A stretch of DNA of 64,000 bases from contig JAPNXP010000001.1 in NCBI GenBank assembly GCA_028753945.1, positions 1,788,501-1,852,500 on the forward strand. Direction: 5' to 3'. How positions within the stretch are numbered: position 1 is the first letter of the stretch; each line of letters begins with the position of its first letter. The notes under the pieces are model-generated. The model saw nothing but the letters and a program-made list of their open reading frames with translations. It was not told where the DNA came from and made no database searches. Position numbers and translations under genes: made by a program. The DNA comes from Hexactinellida sp. DTS-2022. Its lineage: Eukaryota > Porifera > Hexactinellida. Shown piece by piece: positions 41,586-51,223 of the stretch.

Positions 41586-42022
41586 CGAGCGTTTCGGTTT
41601 CGGTCGTGATAACTCACCCGCTACACCAGCTGCGCTACACGGTCTTACTTTTACCAATTGTAAATAATGACAACAAATATTCATTTGTAAAATTTGTAAA
41701 CATTTAAATTCGTAATCAATATACTTGTTCATCTATAATATCCGTGGAAGAAAGCCTCTACGTTCATTTTGAATTTTATTTATTTATTTACCTATTTTTG
41801 TCAATAACAAAAATAATATTCATTTTAGAAATTTGTAAATGCGAAATTCGTGTTCAGCAAACTTGTTTATATATAATACCCGTTGGGTGTTAAAATCTCT
41901 AACTCAATTATAAATGCGGTTTCTATTCCCCCATCACTATAATACAATCCGGACAAACACACAAACACGCAAACAAACAAACAAAACAACACATTGACAA
42001 CAATTGAGGTTCAATCATATAC
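41586..42022 (-). mobile_element. Helitron family A copy, diverged
   Basis: Reverse-oriented: CGAGCGTTTCGGTTTCGGTCG at the 3' end, internal ACAACAAATATTCAT and CGAAATTCGTGTTCAGCA minisatellite units, AATACAATCCGGACAAACAC, and CAATTGAGGTTCAATCATA at the 5' end. Confidence 0.55.
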
Positions 42023-42026
42023 TGTA

Positions 42027-42320
42027 CGAGCCCTTCGGTCTCGGTCGCTTTCCGACGGATCGGTGCTATCCACCTCAAGTTAACGGCCGCTGTGCGGCCT
42101 TACTCCTCACCCTTTCTGCCATGGAAAATGGTAAAAGGGTCTGGGACGTTATGATTTTGAATTTTCATTAATTTGTTTATCTATTTGTGTAAACAACAAT
42201 AACAAATATTCATATAATAAATTTAAAAATACCAAATTCGTAATCAGCATACTTGTTTACCTATTATAACAATTGGAAGTTAGTTTCTATCAAAATTATA
42301 AATGCGGTTTCTATAATCAA
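42027..42320 (-). mobile_element. Helitron family A copy, 5'-truncated
   Basis: Begins CGAGCCCTTCGGTCTCGGTCG in reverse orientation, then GGCCGCTGTGCGGCC hairpin, TACTCCTCACC, TGCCATGGAAAATGG and one minisatellite unit. It loses similarity after AAATGCGGTTTCTAT. Directly head-to-tail with the copy at 41586-42022. Confidence 0.6.
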
Positions 42321-42395
42321 TTTTTCCGCCAAATATGCTAGAATTAACTCAATTCAAATAAAATAATTAAAATTATCGACATTTTGGTCTTAAAC

Positions 42396-42633
42396 CACGG
42401 GTGCTCAACTCAATTTTAACTGCGGGCCACATAGGTTTCCTCAAATATTTAGGTGGACCATAAAGACCAATTGATAAATTTGAGATTTAATAGGGAGAGA
42501 TAGGTGTGGTATCCAAGCGGAAAAGGAACAGAAAAGGTTAAGAAACACATCTAAAATCATTACAGACTACATAAAATGATCAAAAATATTAACCGGATTA
42601 AATTTACGTGGGCCGTATGTTGGGCACCCCTGT
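42396..42633. mobile_element. hAT-type element, 238 bp, perfect 8-bp duplication
   Basis: CACGGGTGCTCAACTC at the left and TTGGGCACCCCTG at the right are imperfect inverted repeats of the CAGGGGTGCTCAA type. TCTTAAAC flanks both ends exactly. CTGCGGGCCACAT and ACGTGGGCCGTAT lie subterminally. Confidence 0.82.
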
Positions 42634-42818
42634 CTTAAACTCTGTACAGTGTACACGTATTTTCAAATCATAAGAAATATTATAATAAGTTGGATTACCA
42701 ACTTAAAGGTTTGAAATAACTAAAACAACTTGGACTATAAATTTAGTCAATTTCCTTTGAATTTCTTCAGAATAACGCAACAATTTAATACACAAGGCTA
42801 ATAAATGCATATACGTGT

Positions 42819-43207
42819 ATATGTTATGTCGATTTTGTCAAATAGTCGATTTTACAAAATCAACATCCAAAATGTCGATTTTGTAAAATCAACATACAAA
42901 CTTAAGAATAATTAGTAAAATAGTTGATTTTGTAAAATCGACATTTCAGAATGTCGATTTTACAAATTTTATTCGTTGATTTCGCAAAATCACCTGGAAT
43001 ATTTTTTCATTCTAGTAAAAAATTTCATTTTGGTAAAAGAAATTCTTTATAAAGTCGGTATATACTTGGATGAAGCGAATTCTGAACAAAATGCAATAAA
43101 ACCTAGGCTTATCCGAGTAATATAGCCAAAGTAGAACACTTGTTTTAGTTCCGTTGATTCATGTTGATTTTGTAAAATCAACATTTGACAAAATCGACAC
43201 AACATAT
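42819..43207. mobile_element. Palindromic MITE built from TCGATTTTGTAAAATC repeats
   Basis: The terminal inverted repeat of about 47 bp starts ATGTTATGTCGATTTTGTCA and ends TGACAAAATCGACACAACAT. GATTTTGTAAAATC, itself palindromic, is repeated through the interior. It abuts the Helitron at 43214. Confidence 0.65.
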
Positions 43208-43213
43208 AGTATA

Positions 43214-44321
43214 CGAGGCCTTCGGTCTCGGTCGCTTTGCGACAGATCGGTGCTACGCACCTCAAGTTATTAACGGCCGCTGTGCGGCCTTACTCCTCAC
43301 ATTTTATACCATGGAAATGGTAGAAATGGACGTTATGATTTTGATTTTGATTAATTTGTTTACCTATTCGTGTAAACAACAACAACAACAAATACTCATA
43401 TTAGAATTTTATAAATGCGAAATTCGTGTTCAGCACAGTGGCGGCACCAGGTGGGCAAACCTGAACCCAGGGGGGAGCACACGTTTTTAGAAAAAAACGC
43501 AGGAATTCATAGTTGCCGTCGAGACTCGAGAATCCACATATTTTCCCAGTAGAGTATAAAAAATTAATCCCAATTTGCCCAAAACTCCAAGAATCGCAAG
43601 CCGTTCGCATTTCAAACTGGTGGATCTTGTTGTTCATGTTCAATATTGTTCATATTTCGCTAAAAATATCTGAGAATATTTCTTTTCCAAAGAATCTTTC
43701 AAGTGTGCCCCCCCTGGCCCCCCCTGGCGCCGCCACTGGTTCAGCATACTTGTTTACCTACAATACCCGTTGAAAGCTAACTTCTAGGTTGATTCTGAAT
43801 TTTCATTAATTTGTTTACCTATTTGTGTAAACAACAACAACAAATATTAATATGAGAAATTTATAAACGCGAAATTCGTGTTCGGCATACTTGTTTACCT
43901 ATAATACCCGTTGGAAGCTAACTTCTAGGTTGATTTTGAATTTTCATTAATTTGTTTACCTATTTTGTGAAACAACAACAACAACAAATATTATTATGAG
44001 AAATTTATAAACGCGAAATTCGTGTTCGGCATACTTGTTTACCTATAATATCCGTTGGAAGCTAACTTCTAGGTTGATTTTGAATTTTCATTAATTTGTT
44101 TACCTATTTTGTGAAACAACAACAACAACAAATATTATTATGAGAAATTTATAAACGCGAAATTCGTGTTCGGCATACTTGTTAACCTATTATAACATTT
44201 GAAAGTTAGTTTATATCCCAATATTAATTGCGGTTTCTAGTCCCCCATCACTTTAATACAATCCGGACAAACACACACACAAACACAAAAACACACAACA
44301 ATCGAGATTTAATAATATAGA
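43214..44321 (-). mobile_element. Non-autonomous Helitron, family A, with expanded minisatellite and a nested hAT element
   Basis: Reverse orientation: 3' CGAG (read CTCG) at 43214 after A, hairpins GTCGCTTTGCGAC and GGCCGCTGTGCGGCC, then five repeats of a roughly 125-bp unit (TTGTTTACCTATAATACCCG...). It ends AATACAATCCGGACAAACAC and the 5' terminus ...AATATAGA before T. The start and end are base-for-base like the copy at 9031-9703. A 303-bp hAT element interrupts the first minisatellite unit. Confidence 0.68.
43436..43738. mobile_element. hAT-type element, 303 bp, nested in a Helitron
   Basis: Perfect ends CAGTGGCGGC and GCCGCCACTG, with a perfect 8-bp duplication GTTCAGCA on both sides. 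Excising it restores the Helitron unit CGTGTTCAGCATACTTG seen in neighbouring repeats. Contains CCAGGTGGGCAAACCTGA and CCCCCCTGGCCCCCCCTGGC-type sequence; no gene. Confidence 0.9.
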
Positions 44322-44650
44322 TATATTTGTAAGTATGTTCCGAGTTGTTTGAAGAAACAGAGTTTCCATATCCTAATTTTACATAGCTTTTGGCCCCCGA
44401 CAACAAGTTGCTTTCCACTCGAATTTCCCACTTCTCGCCAAGTTATTGCGAAATTCTCACAGTTTCAGAAGCGTGGAAATTCACATAATCGCTCATAATT
44501 CCCTCCCTCTGCTAAGCGAGATAAGAATTAAAATATAATACAGCATGTACATTAACGATGCGGACATGTTGGTCACATTTTATCATCAATATGCTTACAG
44601 ATTTTTAAATATTCTCCCTATCTTTAGAAATAACACTGAACTCCCCGAGA
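44322..44650. repeat. Helitron-body fragment
   Basis: GGCCCCCGACAACAAGTTG, ATGTACATTAACGATGCGGAC and CATCAATATGCTTAC match the body of the Helitron at 62015-62519 in the same orientation. No termini are present. Confidence 0.55.
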
Positions 44651-44658
44651 AGTACAAC

Positions 44659-45350
44659 CAGGGGTGGATCTAGTGGGGGGTGCGTCCCCCCTAAAATTTA
44701 ATCCTATTAGAAATTTTCAGGGATGGAAACAGCGCTGTTAACAGCCACTGGCTGTTAACAGCAAATGAAAATCGAAGCTGTTAACAGCTAGATGCTGACC
44801 AATGCAATAATTGAAATATTATTATATAATCATTTAGTTTTAAATTTCACAGTTATATAAATACGATATACAATTCGAATTTAAACATTTTGAGTATAAC
44901 TTTCTTTGCTTGTCCCTTTTCCTTAATTTTTACTGATACAATTATTGAATTTGAACAGCTCAAAATGGGCTGTTAACAGCTCACATTGGCAGTTAACAGC
45001 TTAAATTGGCGTAAATTAACAACTTAAAGGCGACTTAAATGCAGTTAAGGTTTAATGCCAATTGGGGACAAATTCTTAGCTGTTAACAGCAAACAGCCAA
45101 AATGGCTGTTAACAGCAGATTCACCACCCCTGAAATTTATAATGTATTATAGTACCATTTATAGTATTGGATTGCCTTTCGCCATTGTAGACAGGGTAAA
45201 TTTTTTTTTTTTTAGGTCTCTCGAACACCTTGGGGGTTTTGAAGCTAAACGACCGCTTCGTCCAAGGATGCTTAATCACTATTGGACCCATCCAAAACTT
45301 GCACTCCAAACCTTGCACCCCCCAAAGATTTTTGACTAGATCCACCCCTG
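44659..45350. mobile_element. hAT-type element, 692 bp, with a second hAT-like element inside
   Basis: CAGGGGTGGATCTAG and CTAGATCCACCCCTG are a perfect inverted repeat. The flanks AGTACAAC and AGTACAGC are an 8-bp duplication with one mismatch. The inner element occupies 44718-45132. Confidence 0.82.
44718..45132. mobile_element. Nested hAT-like element, 415 bp, with GCTGTTAACAGC repeats
   Basis: Ends CAGGGATGG and CCACCCCTG. The palindrome GCTGTTAACAGC and its variants recur about ten times, clustered near both ends. The flanking AAATTTT/AAATTTA suggests a target duplication. Confidence 0.65.
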
Positions 45351-45503
45351 AGTACAGCACTATCATCGAATGGTCAAGGGTATAAAAGTAGTATTTGAAA
45401 GAATGTATACTAGCATATTGAAATTTACATTTTTTAGATATAAAAGCCATCTGAAAAATACATACAAATCCCAAGCAAAAAATATTCGTTGAGGGAGAGA
45501 TAC

Positions 45504-46313
45504 TTAAGAACTACTCGGATAGGGGGGAGGCGAGTGGGTGCTAGTAGCGGGTGGAGCAGAGGGATGCCCAGCAGCAGGGGGGTACCCAGGAGCAGGGGGA
45601 TACCCAACAGCAGGGGGGTACCCGGTAGTAGGGGGGTACCCGGGAGCAGGGGGGTACCCGGGAGCAGGGGGGTACCCAGGAGCAGGGGGGTACCCAGGAG
45701 CAGGGGGGTACCCAGGAGCAGGGGGGTACCCAGGAGCAGGGGGGTACCCAGATGCAGGGGGGTACCCAGGAGCAGAGGGATGCCCAGGAGCAGGGGGATA
45801 CCCAGGAGCAGGGGGGTACCCAGGAGTAGGGGGGTATCCAGGAGCAGGGGGATACCCAGGAGTAGGGGGGTACCCGGGAGCAGGGGGGTATTTGGAAGGA
45901 GTGTACTGGGGTGGGTAGTAGGTAGGGGTTTGCTCTACAGGCTGTCTATAGATAGAAGCAGGTGGGGGATTATAATCTGGTACAAGGACCTCTTTAACTG
46001 TCTGGTCGATTACAATGACATTTCCACGAGGATGATGTATATGGTGGTGGTGCGAATGATTACCATAGTGATGAGGATGTCCGTGAAGAATGTCTATCTC
46101 TGTATGCAGAATATCGGCATGCAAACCGGCGGCGTCTGCTCTCAGGTGTGCGTTATTAGCCTTTGATTCCAAATGCAATGCTTTCCCAAAGTTACCATGA
46201 AGAGCAGCACCGACAGCACGGGAGTGGAGACGTTCTTCCTTTCTTTCTAGTTTATCTTCTTTGCGAAGAGCGCGATGCTCTTGACGAGCGAGGTGTCTGC
46301 CATGAAACGCCAT
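45504..46313 (-). CDS. Histidine-rich, PGYPPA-repeat protein of unknown function
   Basis: 269 residues, single exon. Residues 1-95 are charged and probably helical (RKEDKLERKEERLHSRAVGA), with GKALHLESKANNAHLRADAA-type repeats and a His cluster (HPHHYGNHSHHHHIHH) near 80-95. A short VIVIDQTVKEVLVPDY segment follows. Then come about 19 hexapeptides GYPPAP/GYPPTP (residues about 140-255), encoded by an 18-bp minisatellite. There is no signal peptide or membrane segment. GYPP repeats occur in self-associating, low-complexity proteins such as annexin A7/A11 N-termini, but no annexin core is present and I do not recognise a family. Because the unit is a multiple of three, long antisense frames also stay open there; they are taken as by-products. 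Confidence 0.75.
   Translation of the reverse strand: MAFHGRHLARQEHRALRKEDKLERKEERLHSRAVGAALHGNFGKALHLESKANNAHLRADAAGLHADILHTEIDILHGHPHHYGNHSHHHHIHHPRGNVIVIDQTVKEVLVPDYNPPPASIYRQPVEQTPTYYPPQYTPSKYPPAPGYPPTPGYPPAPGYPPTPGYPPAPGYPPAPGHPSAPGYPPASGYPPAPGYPPAPGYPPAPGYPPAPGYPPAPGYPPAPGYPPTTGYPPAVGYPPAPGYPPAAGHPSAPPATSTHSPPPYPSSS
45540..45893. repeat. 18-bp coding minisatellite
   Basis: About 19 units of the type GGGGGGTACCCAGGAGCA, encoding GYPPAP on the minus strand. The most uniform units are in the middle and variants (GATGCC, GATACC) are interspersed, as expected from unequal exchange. Confidence 0.9.
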
Positions 46314-46497
46314 TTCACAAATTAACTTATTTTTATAATTAAAATAAAATTTGACTAGGTAATTTGAATCGTAGTAAGACCAAACATTTGGTAATAACGA
46401 TACCTGCAGGTTATTGTGAAAACATCTTTTATCAATAGTTCGGTAGGTAAAATATGATGCGGGTCTTAAATTAAATTAATTGAAGATAATCTATATA

Positions 46498-46629
46498 TTA
46501 AAAATCTAAAAATACAGCTGTGCCAACAGCATTTTATTTTGGAAGCACTATCAATCAATCAAACACCAAATATAGTGCCTATTAATTAAGGGCATGCTGT
46601 GGGCACAGTTGTAATTTTAGATTTTTAAT
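46498..46629. mobile_element. Palindromic MITE
   Basis: TTAAAAATCTAAAAATACAG...TGTGCC at the left and GGGCACAGTTGTAATTTTAG...TTTTTAA at the right are inverted arms of about 35 bp with a 60-bp spacer. Confidence 0.6.
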
Positions 46630-46636
46630 TTATCTA

Positions 46637-46768
46637 ACTGTTCTCTCTAATAGTCCACCAGTGGGCAATTGGCCCAAAGTGGACTATTAGAGAATTATGG
46701 ACGATTACAGATATATAAATAGTTGATTTGGACAAGTAAATAAGTGGACTATTAGAGAGAACAGACTG
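46637..46768. mobile_element. pogo-like MITE
   Basis: CTGTTCTCTCTAATAGTCCAC and GTGGACTATTAGAGAGAACAG are perfect 21-bp inverted arms. The right end continues ACTG-TA. The motif GTGGACTATTAGAGA recurs once inside. Confidence 0.65.
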
Positions 46769-46785
46769 TACAAGAAATTAACTAG

Positions 46786-46805
46786 CGCGCTTCGCTTGTA
46801 TAATG
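46786..46805 (-). mobile_element. Helitron 3'-terminus fragment (CTAG type)
   Basis: ACTAGCGCGCTTCGCTTGTA is the reverse of the canonical 3' end AAGCGAAGCGCGCTAG-T seen at 62519. No body could be followed. Confidence 0.5.
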
Positions 46806-47010
46806 TGTAACTGTAACCAAATACGAGTTCTTAAATTTTTACCATATATATATGGAAGTGTGGAACAGCAAAACCAATGTCCATACATCTATACTATTAT
46901 TAAAAGTAGTAGTACTTTTATATGATATATATTTTCATTTTCAAAATGTTTACTATCCAAAGTGGGGTCTCTGTTATATACTACCTTTCCCGGTCCATTG
47001 CCCGGGCCGG

Positions 47011-47163
47011 CAGGGTTGTATCAACTCATTTTGAGTTGGCAGAATCAACTCATTTTCTTGAATGAGTTGAATGAGTTGGCGACAGCAAAATGAATGAGTT
47101 GAATGAGTTGGTAGACAAAAAATGAGTTGTTTTGCCAACTCAAAATGAGTTGATACAATCCTA
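47011..47163. mobile_element. hAT-like element of AATGAGTTG repeats, copy 1
   Basis: CAGGGTTGTATCAACTCATT at the left, AATGAGTTGATACAATCCTA at the right. The interior is repeated GAATGAGTTG. No clear target duplication. Confidence 0.55.
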
Positions 47164-47327
47164 CTTCCGACCATGGCCAGACAACTTTCACTTTTTCGTA
47201 ACATTAATGCGTAGGGAGATCCAAATTTGGCCGGATGACTTTTGAAAGCCGACCTATGCAGCTGTAAATGTATTAGTAAACTGAAGATTTAAGATATCCG
47301 TTAGTTACTATTATTTTAATAAAAACG

Positions 47328-47480
47328 AGTTGGCAGAATCAACTCATTTTCTTGAATGAGTTGAATGAGTTGGTAACAGCAAAATGAATGAGTTGAATGA
47401 GTTGTTGAAGGAAATTTGAATGAGTTGGTAGACAAAAAATGAATTGTTTTGCCAACTCAAAATGAGTTGATACAACCCTG
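47328..47480. mobile_element. hAT-like element of AATGAGTTG repeats, copy 2, left end missing
   Basis: Similar interior, with an intact right end AATGAGTTGATACAACCCTG. Only the right terminus is complete. Confidence 0.55.
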
Positions 47481-47789
47481 AAATTTGCCCCCTATCACCA
47501 TTTTCCAGGAAAACTGTATGCTCTTATGAAACAAGTAGCTGATCAATAAATACGGTAAGGAGATGATAATGTGTATTTTCATTATCATTTCTAGTACGTA
47601 CTTACTATATTAATTAAGAGAATGAGAATGACGAATAACTACGTAAAATCATGTTTTACTCTTTTTAAAAGATAATTCCCCTATTAGCAACTATTTTGCA
47701 ACAAAATCCGAGTTGTTAATAAAGCAACTCCACACAGAAATGCATAAGTGTTCATATAAATTTCTATTTGAACTAGACAAATCTTTTCT

Positions 47790-47902
47790 CTATTCTGTTT
47801 CCCACCTCACGGTGGTAAGGCTGCGAAGCGGCCGTAAATTGTATTACGTAGTGTCTACCATGAACCAACAAAGGTCGCGAAGCGACCGACACCGAAGGGC
47901 AC
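47790..47902 (+). mobile_element. Helitron family B 3'-end fragment
   Basis: CACCTCACGGTGGTAAGGCTGC, a GGCTGCGAAGCGGCC-like hairpin, GTGTCTACCATGAACCAACA and GGTCGCGAAGCGACC, then GACACCGAAGGGCACG before T. Truncated at the 5' side. 47481-47789 shows nothing recognisable. Confidence 0.55.
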
Positions 47903-48204
47903 GTATAGTATAGTAATATAAACCCATTCAGTGTGGCATAATATACTATACATAGTAGTATGTAGCTTGGATGGAAATACACAACTAAGTATACCAGTCC
48001 GGTGTAGTAGATCTGTTCCTCCGAACAATTATTGCCCCGAATCTTGTTCCCTACATCAAATTTCCGAGGGAATAATGTACCCCTGAGTGTTTCCTCCTCA
48101 ATTTTATTCTTCCGAACAATATTACCTTGGCAATACTGTCACTTTTGTCAAAAGATAGTTTGACCCCAATCAGATACCGACAATTTGGTACTGTTTTGAT
48201 TGGT

Positions 48205-48282
48205 TGAGTGAGTGATCCGTCGCGAATCACTCACTTTGTGAGAGAGTGATCCGTCGCGAAGCGACCGAGACCGAAGGGCTCG
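48205..48282 (+). mobile_element. Helitron family B 3' end preceding the tandem array
   Basis: GAGTGAGTGATCCGTCGCGA, GTGAGAGAGTGATCCGTCGC, the GTCGCGAAGCGAC hairpin and the GGGCTCG terminus, immediately followed by the first full unit. Confidence 0.6.
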
Positions 48283-48849
48283 TATATAAAAAGAGGAATT
48301 GTTGTGTGTTTGTGTGTTTGTGTGTGTGTTTGTTTGTTTGTTTGTTTGTTTGTCCAGAATTAATTGGAAAGACTACGAGTCCCAGAAAGCTGAAAATTTG
48401 TATACAGGGGTAATTTTATACTGCGACAACGATCTATTGGTTTTTGAAGAGAAATATTCACATTTGAAGGTGACAAAATATGTTAGCCAATTAAATTCGA
48501 GGGTTTGTTAGTATGGATTAGCAGATTTCATCAATTAGTATAAATAGATTGTCTATAATAGAAATATTTTATGAGGCTGCAATCTGATTGATTGAAAATA
48601 AATTCGTTTAACCAATCAATCATTTGTCTATTCTATTGCCTGTTTTTCTTTTAGTATCATTTTGATTAGAGCTTTCTTATCGTGCAACTGAAATTTATTG
48701 AGCTATTAAAACTCATTATTAATGTGATTGCTTTTGGGGAGGGAAAGGTTAATTGTATTGCGTAGTGCCTAACACGAACGAACAAAAGTCGCGAAGCGAC
48801 TTTTGTGAGAGAGTGATCCGTCGCGAAGCGACCGAGACCGAAGGGCTCG
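48283..48849 (+). mobile_element. Helitron family B, tandem unit 1 (567 bp)
   Basis: Starts TATATAAAAAGAGGAATTGT, then a GT tract, TTTGTCCAGAATTAATTGG, ACTGCGACAACGATCTATTGG and AATTCGAGGGTTTG. It ends with the palindrome AAAAGTCGCGAAGCGACTTTT, GTCGCGAAGCGAC and GACCGAAGGGCTCG. Compared with unit 2 it lacks exactly the 14 bases CCGCGAAGCGGCCG of the upstream hairpin. Confidence 0.7.
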
Positions 48850-48868
48850 TATATAAAAAGAGGAATTG

Positions 48869-48907
<39 letters not shown>

Positions 48908-49417
48908 TCCAGAATTGATTGGAAAGACTACGAGTCCCAGAAAGCTGAAAATTTGTATACAGGGGTAATTTTGTACTGCGACAACGATCTATTGGTTTTT
49001 GAAGAGAAATATTCACATTTGAAGGTGACAAAATATGTTAGCCAATTAAATTCTAGGGTTTGTTAGTATGGATTAGCAGATTTCATCAATTAGTATAAAT
49101 AGATTGTGCATAATAGAAATATTTCTGAGCCTCCAATTTGATTGATTGAAAATAAATTCATTTGACCAATCAATCATTTGTCTATTCCATTGCCTGTTTT
49201 TCTTTTAGTATTATTTTGATTCGAGCTTTAGTATCGTGCAACTGAAATTTATTGAGCTATTAAAACTCATTATTAATGTGATTGCTTTTGGGGAGGGAAA
49301 GGCCGCGAAGCGGCCGTTAATTGTATCGCGTAGTGCCTAACACGAACAAACAAAAGTCGCTAACCGACTTTTGTGAGAGAGTGATCCGTCGCGAAGCGAC
49401 CGAGACAGAAGGGCTCG
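48850..49417 (+). mobile_element. Helitron family B, tandem unit 2 (568 bp)
   Basis: Head-to-tail with unit 1 and near-identical to it, with a pure (GT)n tract, an intact GGCCGCGAAGCGGCC hairpin and a one-base altered AAAGTCGCTAACCGACTTT stem. Ends GACAGAAGGGCTCG. Confidence 0.7.
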
Positions 49418-51095
49418 TATATTAAAAGCGAAATTGTTGTTTGTTTGTGTGTGTGTGTGGATGTTTGTCCAGAATTAATTGGAAAGACTACAAGTCCCAG
49501 AAAGCTGAAAAATAGTATTCAGGGGTAATTTTGTACTGCGACAACGATCTATTGGTTTTTGAAAAAAAATAACGGAATTATGACGTCACAGTTGCGAAAA
49601 ACAGATATTTTGTACTAGCTTCCCAGTTTTGCTCCGATCTGTAGAAAATTCAAAGCATTAGACTTATACTAAATTTCTACACCTGATAGCAGTTCACGAA
49701 TCCCAATTTTACTTCTGATTGTGACACAGTTAATTAATTAGTCCCTGCACTAATCAACCATAAATAGTGTATCGTACCAACACAGGTATAGCAAAGTGCA
49801 AGAGTGTGTTTGTCCAGAATTAATAGGAAAGATTACGAGTCCTAGAAAGCTGAAAATTGGCATGCAGGGGTAATTTTACACGCTGACAACGATCTATTGG
49901 TTTTCTAAGCTAAATAACGGGATTATGACGTCATAAACGCACATATTTGTGAATAATTCATTCAGTTTTTATTCGATTCGCCCACAATTTTCGATAATAA
50001 CACAACATGCAATGAGACACACGTATACCAATTTATGGGAATGTGACGTCACGTAGGAACTAATTTGGATACAGCTCTTACACTTTTGTTTCAATCGACA
50101 AATAATTTTGTCACATTATAAAACAGAATGTATTGCATGTCTCTAGAAATTTTTATAATTTTCGCTTTTACTCTGAGCCAGGCAATAACAAAAATGTAAC
50201 CTCCAATTGCTGTATCATTGCATATATTGAGGTTTAGGATTTAATCTTCACCTACAATATTTCCGAAATTGCATACTTGATTAATCCAGTTTGGCTTCAA
50301 TCAGTTTGTTTCTATTCGTGATGTATTTAGCTTACGTCAATGACATAAGTATGCTTAATATTACAATCAATCTGATTTGTTTTGTTAACAAGAATGCGCT
50401 TAGAGTCTCTAATGCATTGTTTATTTATTACACCTATATTGGCTTCTATAATAAGACTATCAATGGAACCTAGGATTTCTACTAGAAATGAATTAAGTTA
50501 AGTAATCTAAGATTTTGGTTCTGCCTAACGATGGGATTTATTATGTTAATTATTGCTATCAATTAAATTAAATAATTCACTAACCCAGCTCCTGCAAAAT
50601 GAATTGTTTATGGTGAGATCTATAAATGTTTATTACTATTAAATCAAATAGTTTGCAACCCTGAATGTACCTCTGCATAATAATGGGTTGGTAAATTACT
50701 TTGCAATTTACTGAAATTAATTAATTGCGTATAATTTACCAACACATGTCTCAATTTATTTGAGCTAACAAGCTAACGTTTTAATATAGCTGAACGATCT
50801 ACCCTTAAGAATTATTGAGCTATTAATTAACTAATAATTATTAACTAATGAGCAATGAGAATAACTTACAAACATAATTTCCCAAAACAAATTACAGTAA
50901 CTAATCAAAATCAAAAATGAATTTTAGGCACGGCACAGGTGAACTCATCATTAATATTATTGCTTTTGGGGAGGGAAAGGCCGCGAAGCGGCCGTTAATT
51001 GTATTGCGTAGTGCCTAACACGAACGAACAAAAGTCGCGAAGCGACTTTTGTGAGAGAGTGATCCGTCGCGAAGCGACCGAGACCGAAGGGCTCG
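49418..51095 (+). mobile_element. Helitron family B, tandem unit 3, enlarged and diverged
   Basis: Begins TATATTAAAAGCGAAATTGT and follows the family to about 49600. It then contains a second internal start of the body motif at about 49806 (TTTGTCCAGAATTAATAGG), unrelated AT-rich sequence, and from about 50945 an intact family 3' end (GGCCGCGAAGCGGCC, AAAAGTCGCGAAGCGACTTTT, GGGCTCG). Confidence 0.5.
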
Positions 51096-51223
51096 TATTA
51101 TAAAAGTATTAATTAGCATATAAGAATTACAGTTAATACTATAAAGGATAAGAGGTTAATCAGATAGTATAGTTTTTCTATGGATGTACGGTATGTTAGA
51201 TATATATACGAGAGTATCTCAAT

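Noticed and set aside
45489..46166. Plus-strand SRGVPRSRG-repeat and GYPGAG-repeat proteins
   Set aside because: By-products of an 18-bp repeat with no stop in any frame. The minus-strand frame has a non-repetitive, well-formed N-terminus and is preferred.
48205..51095. CRISPR-like or satellite array
   Set aside because: Units of 567/568 bp with Helitron-type ends and hairpins; far too long for CRISPR repeats and eukaryotic context.
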